A stretch of DNA of 7,864 nucleotides, taken from Nitrospirota bacterium. GTDB taxonomy: Bacteria > UBA2233. Below the pieces are notes generated by a model that was given only the letters and a program-made list of their open reading frames with translations, was not told where the DNA came from and did no database searches. Location: positions 1-7,864 of the forward strand of contig WOZJ01000021.1 in assembly GCA_011620345.1 (NCBI GenBank), read 5' to 3'. Each line of letters opens with the position of its first letter. Within the stretch, counting starts at the first letter, position 1. This document shows, piece by piece, positions 1 to 5,990 of the stretch. The translations under genes and the position numbers were made by a program.

Positions 1-2
1 CC

Positions 3-55
3 CCTAAATGCATGGCCGTACCCGCCGGGGCTGGAAAGTCTTGGGCTATCGGAGG
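3..55 (+). repeat. Degenerate copy of an intergenic hairpin repeat
   Basis: Bases 12-55 match 7820-7862 at the far end of the window, with a few substitutions and one single-base indel. The core is a stem-loop, bases 24-32 against 37-46, capped by the tetraloop GGAA at 33-36. In this copy three pairs are G-T (30/39, 28/41, 27/42) and one base (45) bulges, whereas the other copy has Watson-Crick pairs throughout. Bases 3-11 loosely resemble the right arm of the hairpin that precedes the other copy, so the window probably begins inside a composite element. An open frame runs through the repeat into acpS (from base 8), but it is unlikely to be coding because AcpS proteins normally start at the IGVD region. 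The family identity is unknown to me; a REP-like element is possible. Confidence 0.6.
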
Positions 56-69
56 GCGGCTGCCCGCTT

Positions 70-96
70 TTGCCGGTTGCATGCCTATGCTAAAAT
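70..96 (+). promoter_or_regulatory. Extended -10 promoter for acpS
   Basis: TGCTAAAAT at 88-96 is an extended -10 element (TG, one base, then TAAAAT, one mismatch from TATAAT). A weak -35 candidate TTGCCG lies at 70-75 with a short 15-base spacer; extended -10 promoters need little -35 help. Transcription would start near 102-104, at the GTG (101) or ATG (104) that begins acpS, which implies a leaderless mRNA. No Shine-Dalgarno sequence is visible upstream of either start codon, which agrees with that reading. The promoter is inferred from sequence only. Confidence 0.5.
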
Positions 97-103
97 ATAC
101 GTG

Positions 104-484
104 ATGAAGTGGAGCATAGGGGTTGATGTCGTCAGCATAGGGCGCATTGAACAGCTGGCATCCCGCCATGCGGAGAGGTTCTTCAAGCACGTATACACGC
201 CCGCAGAAGTCGAGTATTGCCTTAAAAAAAAGAAAACCAGCTCGCTACACTTTGCGGCCAGGTTCGCGGCCAAAGAGGCGCTCGTCAAGGCGATTGGTAC
301 AGGGTTTCGTGATGGAATTGGGTTTCGGGAAATCGAAACCATCCATGACCCCCTAGGGAAACCCATGCTCGTGCTCTACGGGAAAGCGCTCGAGCATGCG
401 CGTCTTCAAGGTTTTTCTTGTTTCGAGCTATCCATCACGCACGACCCTCTGGTGGCTATCGCGGTCGTCCTCGCCTGTTCTTGA
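104..484 (+). CDS. acpS: Holo-[acyl-carrier-protein] synthase (AcpS)
   Basis: AcpS is the 4'-phosphopantetheinyl transferase that moves the phosphopantetheine arm of coenzyme A onto a serine of acyl carrier protein, activating it for fatty acid synthesis in the cytoplasm. The 126-residue product has the usual family length. The N-terminal IGVDVV carries Asp8, the expected Mg-binding aspartate. The signature ARFAAKEALVKAIGTG at residues 52-67 contains Glu58, the second metal ligand, and SITHD near 110-114 is the C-terminal family motif. ATG 104 is chosen because it places the family motif at the normal distance from the start; GTG 101 would add one residue, and the open frame extends upstream into a repeat without a credible start. 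A run of lysine codons at 224-235 includes eight consecutive A bases. The stop codon is only three bases from the 3' end of a convergent tRNA gene, and no terminator is visible between them. Confidence 0.95.
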   Translation: MKWSIGVDVVSIGRIEQLASRHAERFFKHVYTPAEVEYCLKKKKTSSLHFAARFAAKEALVKAIGTGFRDGIGFREIETIHDPLGKPMLVLYGKALEHARLQGFSCFELSITHDPLVAIAVVLACS

Positions 485-487
485 CTA

Positions 488-564
488 TGGCGCGCCCGGC
501 AGGGCTCGAACCTGCGGCCTAAGGATTCGAAGTCCTTCGCTCTGTCCATCTGAGCTACGGGCGC
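488..564 (-). tRNA. tRNA-Arg (anticodon TCG), CCA encoded
   Basis: The reverse complement folds into a complete cloverleaf. The acceptor stem GCGCCCG (564-558) pairs perfectly with CGGGCGC (498-492), followed by discriminator G491 and an encoded CCA (490-488). The D stem is GCTC/GAGC. The anticodon stem is AAGGA/TCCTT around loop CTTCGAA, with anticodon TCG (530-528) reading CGA and probably other CGN arginine codons. The T arm is GCAGG-TTCGAGC-CCTGC. The variable loop is short (class I). The gene is convergent with acpS, three bases from its stop codon, so any tRNA 3' trailer would be antisense to acpS. It is divergent from prkA, with a likely promoter around 577-587. Confidence 0.97.
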
Positions 565-576
565 ACATGAAGGGAG

Positions 577-589
577 GTTATAGTATAAT
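577..589. promoter_or_regulatory. Candidate symmetric divergent promoter (tRNA-Arg / prkA)
   Basis: TTATAGTATAA at 578-588 is a perfect 5-base inverted repeat around one base. On the + strand it gives a consensus -10 TATAAT (584-589), predicting a start near 596 and a prkA leader of about 115 bases. On the - strand it gives TATACT (587-582), predicting a start near 575, about 11 bases before the mature tRNA-Arg. Neither direction has a convincing -35 hexamer at 16-18 bases. A second + strand -10-like sequence, TATGAT, lies at 621-626. Assignment is by sequence and position only. Confidence 0.4.
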
Positions 590-659
590 GAGAAAAGAAG
601 ATAGATTCTAGCCTTGAGCCTATGATGTCCTTGTTGCATGGGTCTTAGGTGCAGGGCCA

Positions 660-674
660 GGGCGGGATCCGCCC
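660..674 (+). other. Small GC hairpin in the prkA leader
   Basis: GGGCGG (660-665) pairs with CCGCCC (669-674) around a three-base loop, about 37 bases upstream of the prkA ATG and well clear of its ribosome-binding site. There is no T-run after it, so it is not a classical intrinsic terminator. It may be a leader structure, an mRNA-stabilising element or a protein-binding palindrome. The GGCGGGA/CCGCC wording resembles the hairpin at 7791-7816, but the similarity is too short to call a shared repeat. Confidence 0.4.
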
Positions 675-711
675 GAGGGTAACGGACAACCAAGACGTAG
701 GGGGAATAGGC

Positions 712-2631
712 ATGGACCTTAAGGATCTCATCCAAAAAGATAGGGAGCGCAAAAGAAAAGAAAAGTTCGAGGGTACGTTTTTGGATTATCTCGAGCTTGT
801 CAAAGAAGACCCCACCACTCCAAAGCTCTCCCACAAGAGAATCTACGAAATGATCAGCCGGGATGGCTACGAGACCTTGGACCCAGAAAAAGAGGTTCGC
901 GTCCGAAACATTTACGGCGAGAAAGTTCGTGTTTACAACTTCTTCAAGGACGAGTTTTTCGGAATAGAAAAGGCAATCGAAGAGATCGTCAAGTACTTCC
1001 ACGCGGCAAGTCTTGGCGGTGAGGAAGCCCGCCAGATGCTCTACCTGGTGGGCGCGGTGGGCTCTGGCAAAAGCTCTCTTGTCGAAAAGCTCAAATCCGC
1101 GCTCGAGGAGCGGGAGCAAATCTACGCCCTAAGCGGCTGCCCAATGCATGAAGAGCCGTTGCATCTCGTGCCCCGCCACCTGCGCGGGCAGTTCGAAGAA
1201 GAGCTCGGCGTCAAGATCGATGGCGACCTTTGCCCCGTGTGCCGTTGGCGGCTAGTGAACGAGTACGATTCGCAGTACGAGCGTTTTCCCGTCAGGCTTG
1301 TCTCGTTCTCCAAGCGCAACCGTATCGGGATCGCGGCCGTCCCGCCCGTCGACCCGAACAACCAGGACACCTCTGTTTTGATCGGAAGCGTGGACATCTC
1401 CAAGATCGACAAGTACCCAGAAGATGACCCAAGGGTTCTTCGCCTCAACGGCGCGTTCAACGTAGGCAATCGTGGCTTGATCGAGTTCATCGAGATTTTT
1501 AAGAATGAGATCGAGTATTTGCACACGATCATCACGGCCACGCAAGAAAAAGTCATCCCCGCACCCGGAAAGCAGAACCTGATCTACTTTGACGGCGTGA
1601 TCGTGGCGCACTCGAACTTTGCCGAGTGGAACAAGTTTAAGTCCGAGCTCACGAACGAGGCGCTTCTCGATAGAATCGTCAAGATTGAGATTCCCTACTG
1701 CATGGAGCTCGACCAGGAGGTACGGATTTATCAGAAATATATCAAAAAAAGCCACTTTGAGGCGCACATTGCCCCCGGGACGATCCGTTTCGTCTCTATG
1801 TTTGCCGTGTGCTCCCGCCTCAAGGAGACCAACAAGGTGGACATCCTGACCAAGATGAAGCTTTACAACGGAGAGGACGTGATTGACAAGGGCAAGGTCA
1901 AGAAGGTCTCCGTCCAGGAGCTCAAGCGCGATGTCGAAGGGGAAGGTTTCTCTGGGATCTCGACGCGCTTCGTCATGAAGGCGATCTCGGATGCGATCGT
2001 TGAAAGCGAGCACGAATGTATCAACCCCTTGCAGCTTCGGGACGTCCTGATCCGGAAGGTTCGTCAGCTTACTATTGCGGATGAGGAGAAGAAGCGCTAC
2101 TTGACGCTTCTTACCGATACGCTCCACAAAGAGTACCTAAAGGAGCTCGAGCGGGAGATCATGAGGGCATTCGTCCACGCCTACGAGGAGCAGGCCGAGG
2201 GGCTGTTCAACAACTACGTGGACCATATCGAGGCGTTCTGCAACAAGACCAAGCTCAAAGACCCGGTTACGAAAGAAGAGGTCAACCCGGACGAGCATTT
2301 TATGCGCTCGATCGAGGAGCAGATCGGAATTGTGGGCGAGGCGGCCAAGGGGTTCCGTCAGGACGTCATGGCCTACTTGATGAGCATGTTCCGGAAGAAC
2401 GAGAAGGTAGCCTGGAGAAGCTACGAACCCTTGAAGGAGGCCGTCGAGAACAAGCTTATGGCGAGCGTCAAGGACCTTTCCAGGATCGTGACGAAGGCGA
2501 AGATCCGCGACAAGGAGCAGCAGCAGAAGTACAACGTCATGGTTGCCAAAATGATCGAGAGCGGCTACTGCGAACACTGCGCCGAATCGCTTTTGAAATA
2601 CGCGGCCAACAACCTCTGGACGACGGAATGA
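712..2631 (+). CDS. prkA: PrkA-family AAA+ serine protein kinase-like protein
   Basis: The 639-residue product is close in length to Bacillus PrkA (about 631) and E. coli YeaG (644). Residues about 15-375 form the PrkA AAA+ domain, with Walker A GAVGSGKS at 114-121. The segment RGLIEFIEIFKNE around 254-266 lies in the usual Walker B region, and IVAHSNFAEW around 297-306 follows. Residues about 380-630 are the PrkA C-terminal domain, containing GISTRF and the acidic block NPDEHFMRSIEEQIG. It belongs to the Bacillus-type branch, because the cysteine motifs CPMHEEPLHL (from 143), CPVC (174-177) and a C-terminal CEHC are present, which as I recall E. coli YeaG lacks. The family is described as a serine kinase active in stationary phase; reports differ on whether the Bacillus protein acts mainly as a kinase or in ATP-dependent proteolysis. 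ATG 712 follows a strong purine-rich site at 700-710; an upstream GTG at 649 adds residues unlike the family. yhbH follows after 21 bases. Confidence 0.95.
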   Translation: MDLKDLIQKDRERKRKEKFEGTFLDYLELVKEDPTTPKLSHKRIYEMISRDGYETLDPEKEVRVRNIYGEKVRVYNFFKDEFFGIEKAIEEIVKYFHAASLGGEEARQMLYLVGAVGSGKSSLVEKLKSALEEREQIYALSGCPMHEEPLHLVPRHLRGQFEEELGVKIDGDLCPVCRWRLVNEYDSQYERFPVRLVSFSKRNRIGIAAVPPVDPNNQDTSVLIGSVDISKIDKYPEDDPRVLRLNGAFNVGNRGLIEFIEIFKNEIEYLHTIITATQEKVIPAPGKQNLIYFDGVIVAHSNFAEWNKFKSELTNEALLDRIVKIEIPYCMELDQEVRIYQKYIKKSHFEAHIAPGTIRFVSMFAVCSRLKETNKVDILTKMKLYNGEDVIDKGKVKKVSVQELKRDVEGEGFSGISTRFVMKAISDAIVESEHECINPLQLRDVLIRKVRQLTIADEEKKRYLTLLTDTLHKEYLKELEREIMRAFVHAYEEQAEGLFNNYVDHIEAFCNKTKLKDPVTKEEVNPDEHFMRSIEEQIGIVGEAAKGFRQDVMAYLMSMFRKNEKVAWRSYEPLKEAVENKLMASVKDLSRIVTKAKIRDKEQQQKYNVMVAKMIESGYCEHCAESLLKYAANNLWTTE

Positions 2632-2652
2632 CGGAATAGGAGGAGGCTGCCA

Positions 2653-3834
2653 ATGGCCATTTTTCAAGACCCCATAACCGACGAGCGGCCAGACCCGACC
2701 GCGGCCGACAGGGCCAGGCACAAAGAAAAGGTCAAAGAGGCGATCAAGGAAAACATCGCGGACATCGTGGCAGAGGAGTCCATCATCGGCCAAAGCGGCG
2801 ACAAGGTCTTCAAGGTTCCCATCCGCGGCATGAAGGAGTATCGGTTTGTCTACGGGGACGATGCAGGCGTAGGGCAGGGGTCCGGCAATGAGAAGCGGGG
2901 AGATGTTGTCGAGAAGGGCGGAGTTCAAGATGAGCTCGGCAGGCAGGGTGCTGGCAATCAGAAGGGCGCCGAGTACTACGAGACGGAGATTACCTTAGAG
3001 GAGCTTACGGACATCCTGTTTGACGACCTCATGCTGCCTAACATGGTCAAACAAAGGCTCAAAGAGGTCGAATCCAAACGCGACGTCGTCTTCAAGGGGG
3101 TCCGAAAGAAAGGCATCATGGTCCGTCTGGACAAGAAGCGGACGGTCGTCGAGAAGCTCAAGCGAAAAGCGGCGCAAGGGCGGATGGAAGATGAAGAGTT
3201 CTCCTTCACTGAAGATGACCTTCGCTTCAGGAAGCGCACGGAGAGGATGCGAAAGCACTCGAACGCCGTCGTGTTTTGCGTGATGGACACCTCGGGCTCG
3301 ATGAACAACACCAAGAAATTCCTGGCCAGGAGCTTTTTCTTCCTGCTCTACAAATTCTTGGAGCTCAAATACCAAAACATCCAGGTTGTGTTCATCGCGC
3401 ACACGACCGAAGCCAAGGAGCTCTCAGAGGTCGAGTTCTTCACCAAGGGTGAAGACGGGGGGACGTACCTTTCCTCGGGCCAGAATAAAGTCCTCGAGGT
3501 TGTGCATGAAAGGTACGACCCGAGCGCATGGAACATCTACGTGTTCCATGCCTCGGATGGCGACAATTTCGTCAACGACAACGAGCGCAGCATTCGGTCG
3601 ATGAAAGAGCTGTGTCAAATTGCCAACCTAGTCGGCTTCTGCGAGATCGACTTGGCCGAGGATGCATTTTACTACTCCGGCTCGTCCAAGATCCTCCACC
3701 TGTACCATAACGCGCTTGCTTCCTGCCCCAACTTCTCTACGGCCGTAATCAAGAACAAGTTCGACATCTACAACGCGTTTCGGAAGGTCATCAAAAACGA
3801 CAAGACGAAGGGCGCCGAGGAGGTCTATGCCTAG
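2653..3834 (+). CDS. yhbH: YhbH/YeaH family protein (DUF444, vWA-like MIDAS)
   Basis: The 393-residue product matches Bacillus YhbH in length and in its layout as I remember it. Residues 1-65 contain a charged helical N-terminus and the family segment DKVFKVPIRGMKEYRF. A Gly/Gln/Asn-rich linker spans about 69-106. Helical regions follow, including DKKRTVVEKLKRKAAQGR near 160-177. Residues from about 204 form a von Willebrand A-like domain with the metal-site motif DTSGSM (212-217), a likely MIDAS threonine in GGTYLSS (269-275) and SDGDN (301-305). The protein is a genetic partner of PrkA/YeaG in stress survival and is needed for normal sporulation in Bacillus; its biochemical role is not established. 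The ATG is preceded by TAGGAGGAGG (2638-2647), a strong ribosome-binding site. The 3' end overlaps the spoVR start by 8 bases, which suggests translational coupling. Confidence 0.94.
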   Translation: MAIFQDPITDERPDPTAADRARHKEKVKEAIKENIADIVAEESIIGQSGDKVFKVPIRGMKEYRFVYGDDAGVGQGSGNEKRGDVVEKGGVQDELGRQGAGNQKGAEYYETEITLEELTDILFDDLMLPNMVKQRLKEVESKRDVVFKGVRKKGIMVRLDKKRTVVEKLKRKAAQGRMEDEEFSFTEDDLRFRKRTERMRKHSNAVVFCVMDTSGSMNNTKKFLARSFFFLLYKFLELKYQNIQVVFIAHTTEAKELSEVEFFTKGEDGGTYLSSGQNKVLEVVHERYDPSAWNIYVFHASDGDNFVNDNERSIRSMKELCQIANLVGFCEIDLAEDAFYYSGSSKILHLYHNALASCPNFSTAVIKNKFDIYNAFRKVIKNDKTKGAEEVYA

Positions 3835-5080
3835 CTATACCAAGCAAGACCTCGAAGACTACGCCAGGAAGGTCGAGCAAAAGGCGGCGGAATTCGGCCT
3901 CGATCACTACGAGGTGGTCTACGAAGTGTGCGGCCATGCGACGATGATCAACCGAATGGCCTACTCGGGGGTTCCGTTTCGCTACCACCACTGGTCGTTC
4001 GGTAAGGCCTACGACGTGATCAACACGAGCTACACCTACGGCGTGGGGGGCTTGCCCTACGAGATGGTCATCAACGCAAACCCTGCGATCGCCTACTTAA
4101 TGGCGGATAACCCCTTGGCTGTCCAGGTCTTGGTGATGGCGCACGTCTTGGGGCATGTAAATTTCTTCAAGCATAACTACGTGTTCAAGAAGACATACCC
4201 GCAGGATGCGCTCGCAAGCTTCAAGGTGCATGCAAGACGGATCAATGGCTTTATTGATACATACGGAATTTCGAAGGTCGAGAAATTTCTGGACGCGGCC
4301 AAGGCCTTAGAATTCAATACCATGCGCATGATCTTGCTCCTCGAAGAAGGCCCCTCCGAGCCTGAGGAGTGGAAGCCCAGGAAAAAAGTGGAAGAACCGG
4401 CGGAAGATATCTTGCTGTTTATCAGGGACCACAACCCCATGCTCGAGCCCTGGCAGAAGGATATCCTTACGATCGTCCGCGACGAGGCCCTGTATTTTCT
4501 TCCGCAGATCGAAACGAAGATCATGAACGAGGGCTGGGCAACGTTTTGGCATTATCGTATAATGAACGCTTTGGAGTTGCCGTTCGATATGCAGATGGAG
4601 TTCTTGAAGCTTCACAACCGGATCGTGCAGCCCTCTCTCGGAACTGTCAACCCTTACGCGCTTGGCTTTTCCATCTGGCAGGATTTGGAAGGCCGGATGG
4701 GTTTGGAGGGGCTCTTTTCGGTCATGGAGGCCAATCGGGACGTTTCCTTCGTTCGTCAGTTCTTGACCCGTGACATTATGGAGCGACTCCATATGTTCGC
4801 CTACAAGAAGAAAGGGGCGAGCGAGGTGGTTATCAAGGAGGTTGCAGACGATAAGGGCTGGAAGGACGTACGCGAAGAGTTGATCCGCTGGATCGGCGTA
4901 AACAGCCTGCCGGTCATCAAGATTGTAGACGTCGAACCCGACGGCACGCTTGTGTTGAAATACTTTGGAGACGGAAGGAAGCTGGATCCCGAATACAAGG
5001 AGCACACGCTTCGATACGTCGAGCTACTGTGGGGCAATCGGGTCAAGATGCTCGAAGCACCCATGACCAATGTTTCATAA
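3827..5080 (+). CDS. spoVR: SpoVR/YcgB family protein
   Basis: The 417-residue product belongs to the SpoVR family, which is required for spore cortex formation in Bacillus and is functionally linked to PrkA and YhbH homologues elsewhere. Its molecular activity is unknown. Family motifs in order are HHWSFGKAYD (54-63), YEMVINANPAIAYLM (78-92), AHVLGHVNFFKHN (105-117), LLFIRDHNPMLEPWQKDIL (196-214), the hallmark KIMNEGWATFWHY (231-243), NPYALGF (275-281) and a C-terminal LWG (401-403). His106 and His110, together with the NEGWA glutamate Glu235 and His242, could form a metal site; this is inference only. The protein is shorter than the Bacillus (about 468) and E. coli (510) members. The difference appears to lie in the linker around residues 165-190 and in a shorter segment near 285-305, while the motifs are intact. 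The start overlaps the end of yhbH, with GAGGAGG at 3817-3823 inside the yhbH frame as ribosome-binding site. Confidence 0.94.
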   Translation: MPSYTKQDLEDYARKVEQKAAEFGLDHYEVVYEVCGHATMINRMAYSGVPFRYHHWSFGKAYDVINTSYTYGVGGLPYEMVINANPAIAYLMADNPLAVQVLVMAHVLGHVNFFKHNYVFKKTYPQDALASFKVHARRINGFIDTYGISKVEKFLDAAKALEFNTMRMILLLEEGPSEPEEWKPRKKVEEPAEDILLFIRDHNPMLEPWQKDILTIVRDEALYFLPQIETKIMNEGWATFWHYRIMNALELPFDMQMEFLKLHNRIVQPSLGTVNPYALGFSIWQDLEGRMGLEGLFSVMEANRDVSFVRQFLTRDIMERLHMFAYKKKGASEVVIKEVADDKGWKDVREELIRWIGVNSLPVIKIVDVEPDGTLVLKYFGDGRKLDPEYKEHTLRYVELLWGNRVKMLEAPMTNVS

Positions 5081-5081
5081 G

Positions 5082-5106
5082 TAGGTTAACCTAAACGCTT
5101 TAGGAG
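5082..5106 (+). promoter_or_regulatory. Candidate rplM leader switch overlapping the Shine-Dalgarno
   Basis: Between the spoVR stop and the rplM ATG lies a perfect 12-base palindrome TAGGTTAACCTA (5082-5093). Its right half also forms a second stem, CCTAAA (5090-5095) with TTTAGG (5099-5104), around loop CGC. The second stem covers most of the rplM Shine-Dalgarno TAGGAG (5101-5106). The CCTA at 5090-5093 can therefore pair either backward, freeing the site, or forward, masking it. Autoregulation of rplM-rpsI operons through leader RNA is known in several bacteria, but this short element does not match a leader class I can name. The palindrome could equally be a DNA-binding site. Confidence 0.4.
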
Positions 5107-5113
5107 TTTGTTC

Positions 5114-5560
5114 ATGGAAACGGTAAGGACAGAGTTTGCGACGCCGAAAACAAAGAAGCAGGGCTGGTATCTTGTGGACGCAAAAGGGGTGAACCTAGGA
5201 AGGCTCTCGGCTAGGCTTGCCCGTATTCTCATGGGGAAGCATAAGGCTTGCTACACCCCCCACGAGGATACTGGGGATTTCGTTGTCGTAATCAACGCCT
5301 CGAGCGTGAGCGTAACCGGAAAAAAGATGACAGACAAGGTATACTACAGCCATTCCGGCTATCCCGGGGGCATCAAAGAAAGGGTGCTCCAGGATGTGTT
5401 GGCGGTTCATCCGGAGAGGGTGCTCGAACATGCCATTCGCGGGATGCTTCCCAAGAATCGGCTCGGGCGGGCCATGTTCAAGAAGCTCAAGGTGTACGCG
5501 GGGGAAACGCATCCCCACGAGGCGCAAGGGCCTGTCAAGATCGATCCGCTGAAATTTTAA
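5114..5560 (+). CDS. rplM: 50S ribosomal protein L13
   Basis: L13 is an early-assembly protein of the large ribosomal subunit that binds 23S rRNA. The 148-residue product is slightly longer than the E. coli protein (142). It shows the family features GWYLVDAKGVNLGRLSARLA (17-36), KHKACYTPHEDTGDFVVVIN (42-61), the signature GMLPKNRLGRAMFKKLKVYAG (110-130) and a following HPHEAQ. ATG 5114 is chosen because TAGGAG (5101-5106) lies seven bases upstream; a TTG at 5108 in the same frame is too close to that site. rpsI follows after 21 bases in the usual L13-S9 order. Only 33 bases separate it from spoVR, so it may be transcribed from the prkA promoter as well as from any promoter inside spoVR; I could not identify one. 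Confidence 0.97.
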   Translation: METVRTEFATPKTKKQGWYLVDAKGVNLGRLSARLARILMGKHKACYTPHEDTGDFVVVINASSVSVTGKKMTDKVYYSHSGYPGGIKERVLQDVLAVHPERVLEHAIRGMLPKNRLGRAMFKKLKVYAGETHPHEAQGPVKIDPLKF

Positions 5561-5581
5561 CGAAGAGAGGAAAAAGAAAGA

Positions 5582-5971
5582 ATGGCCATGCTCTCACATG
5601 CGGTTGGAAAGCGAAAGACGGCGAGCGCGCGGGTGTTCCTAAAAGAAGGCGCGGGAAAAATCATGGTGAACGGTAGGTCGATCGAGAATTATTTCCCGAC
5701 GGCGATGCTCCAGAATACAATCAAAACTCCGCTACGGATCGTTCAGCGTGAGGAAATTTACGACGTCGCCGTGAACGTCGGGGGGGGCGGCGTTTCCGCC
5801 CAGGCGCAGGCGGTTCGGCACGGCATTGCCAGGGCGCTCGTGCTCATGAACCCAGAGCTTCGGCCGGTCTTTAAAAGGGAAGGGCTGTTGACCCGCGACC
5901 CAAGAGAAAAAGAGCGCAAGAAATACGGCCAGCCCGGCGCAAGGAAGCGCTTCCAGTATTCCAAGCGTTAG
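5582..5971 (+). CDS. rpsI: 30S ribosomal protein S9
   Basis: S9 is a head-domain protein of the small ribosomal subunit whose C-terminal tail reaches the P-site tRNA. The 129-residue product carries the N-terminal VGKRKTASARV, the signature GGGVSAQAQAVRHGIARAL (68-86), the segment LLTRDPREKERKKYGQPGARKRFQYSKR at the end, and the conserved terminal Ser-Lys-Arg. The ribosome-binding site is GAGAGGA around 5565-5571; ATG 5582 is used, although ATG 5588 (two residues shorter) is also possible. It lies 21 bases after rplM and 19 bases before argC. Confidence 0.97.
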   Translation: MAMLSHAVGKRKTASARVFLKEGAGKIMVNGRSIENYFPTAMLQNTIKTPLRIVQREEIYDVAVNVGGGGVSAQAQAVRHGIARALVLMNPELRPVFKREGLLTRDPREKERKKYGQPGARKRFQYSKR

Positions 5972-5990
5972 AACCCTTGGAGGGCTTGGC

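Noticed and set aside
484-566. tRNA gene as an integration site for a mobile element
   Set aside because: No integrase, direct repeat of the tRNA 3' end or phage-like gene is in the window; the flanking genes are housekeeping.
588-648. Small frames in the prkA leader (M-R-K-E-D-R-F at 588-611 and M-M-S-L-L-H-G-S at 622-648)
   Set aside because: The first would precede the likely transcript start; the second has no ribosome-binding site and no codon bias of interest.
649-711. Upstream GTG start extending PrkA by 21 residues
   Set aside because: The extra residues are encoded by a leader with a GC hairpin and do not resemble PrkA proteins; ATG 712 has a good ribosome-binding site.
406-1119. 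Long open frame on the - strand (237 codons) across the tRNA and the prkA start
   Set aside because: It runs through the tRNA-Arg gene and antisense to the conserved PrkA N-terminus; its product shows no family features.
1252-2127. Long open frame on the - strand (291 codons) inside prkA
   Set aside because: It is a shadow of the strongly conserved prkA coding frame; no ribosome-binding site or recognisable motifs.
2872-2970. Two similar Gly/Asn-rich stretches in yhbH, as if a tandem duplication
   Set aside because: The Gly-rich linker with this look is typical of YhbH family members, so no recent duplication is needed.
4307-5005. Long open frame on the - strand (232 codons) inside spoVR
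   Set aside because: It is antisense to conserved SpoVR motifs, and such frames are expected by chance in GC-rich genes.
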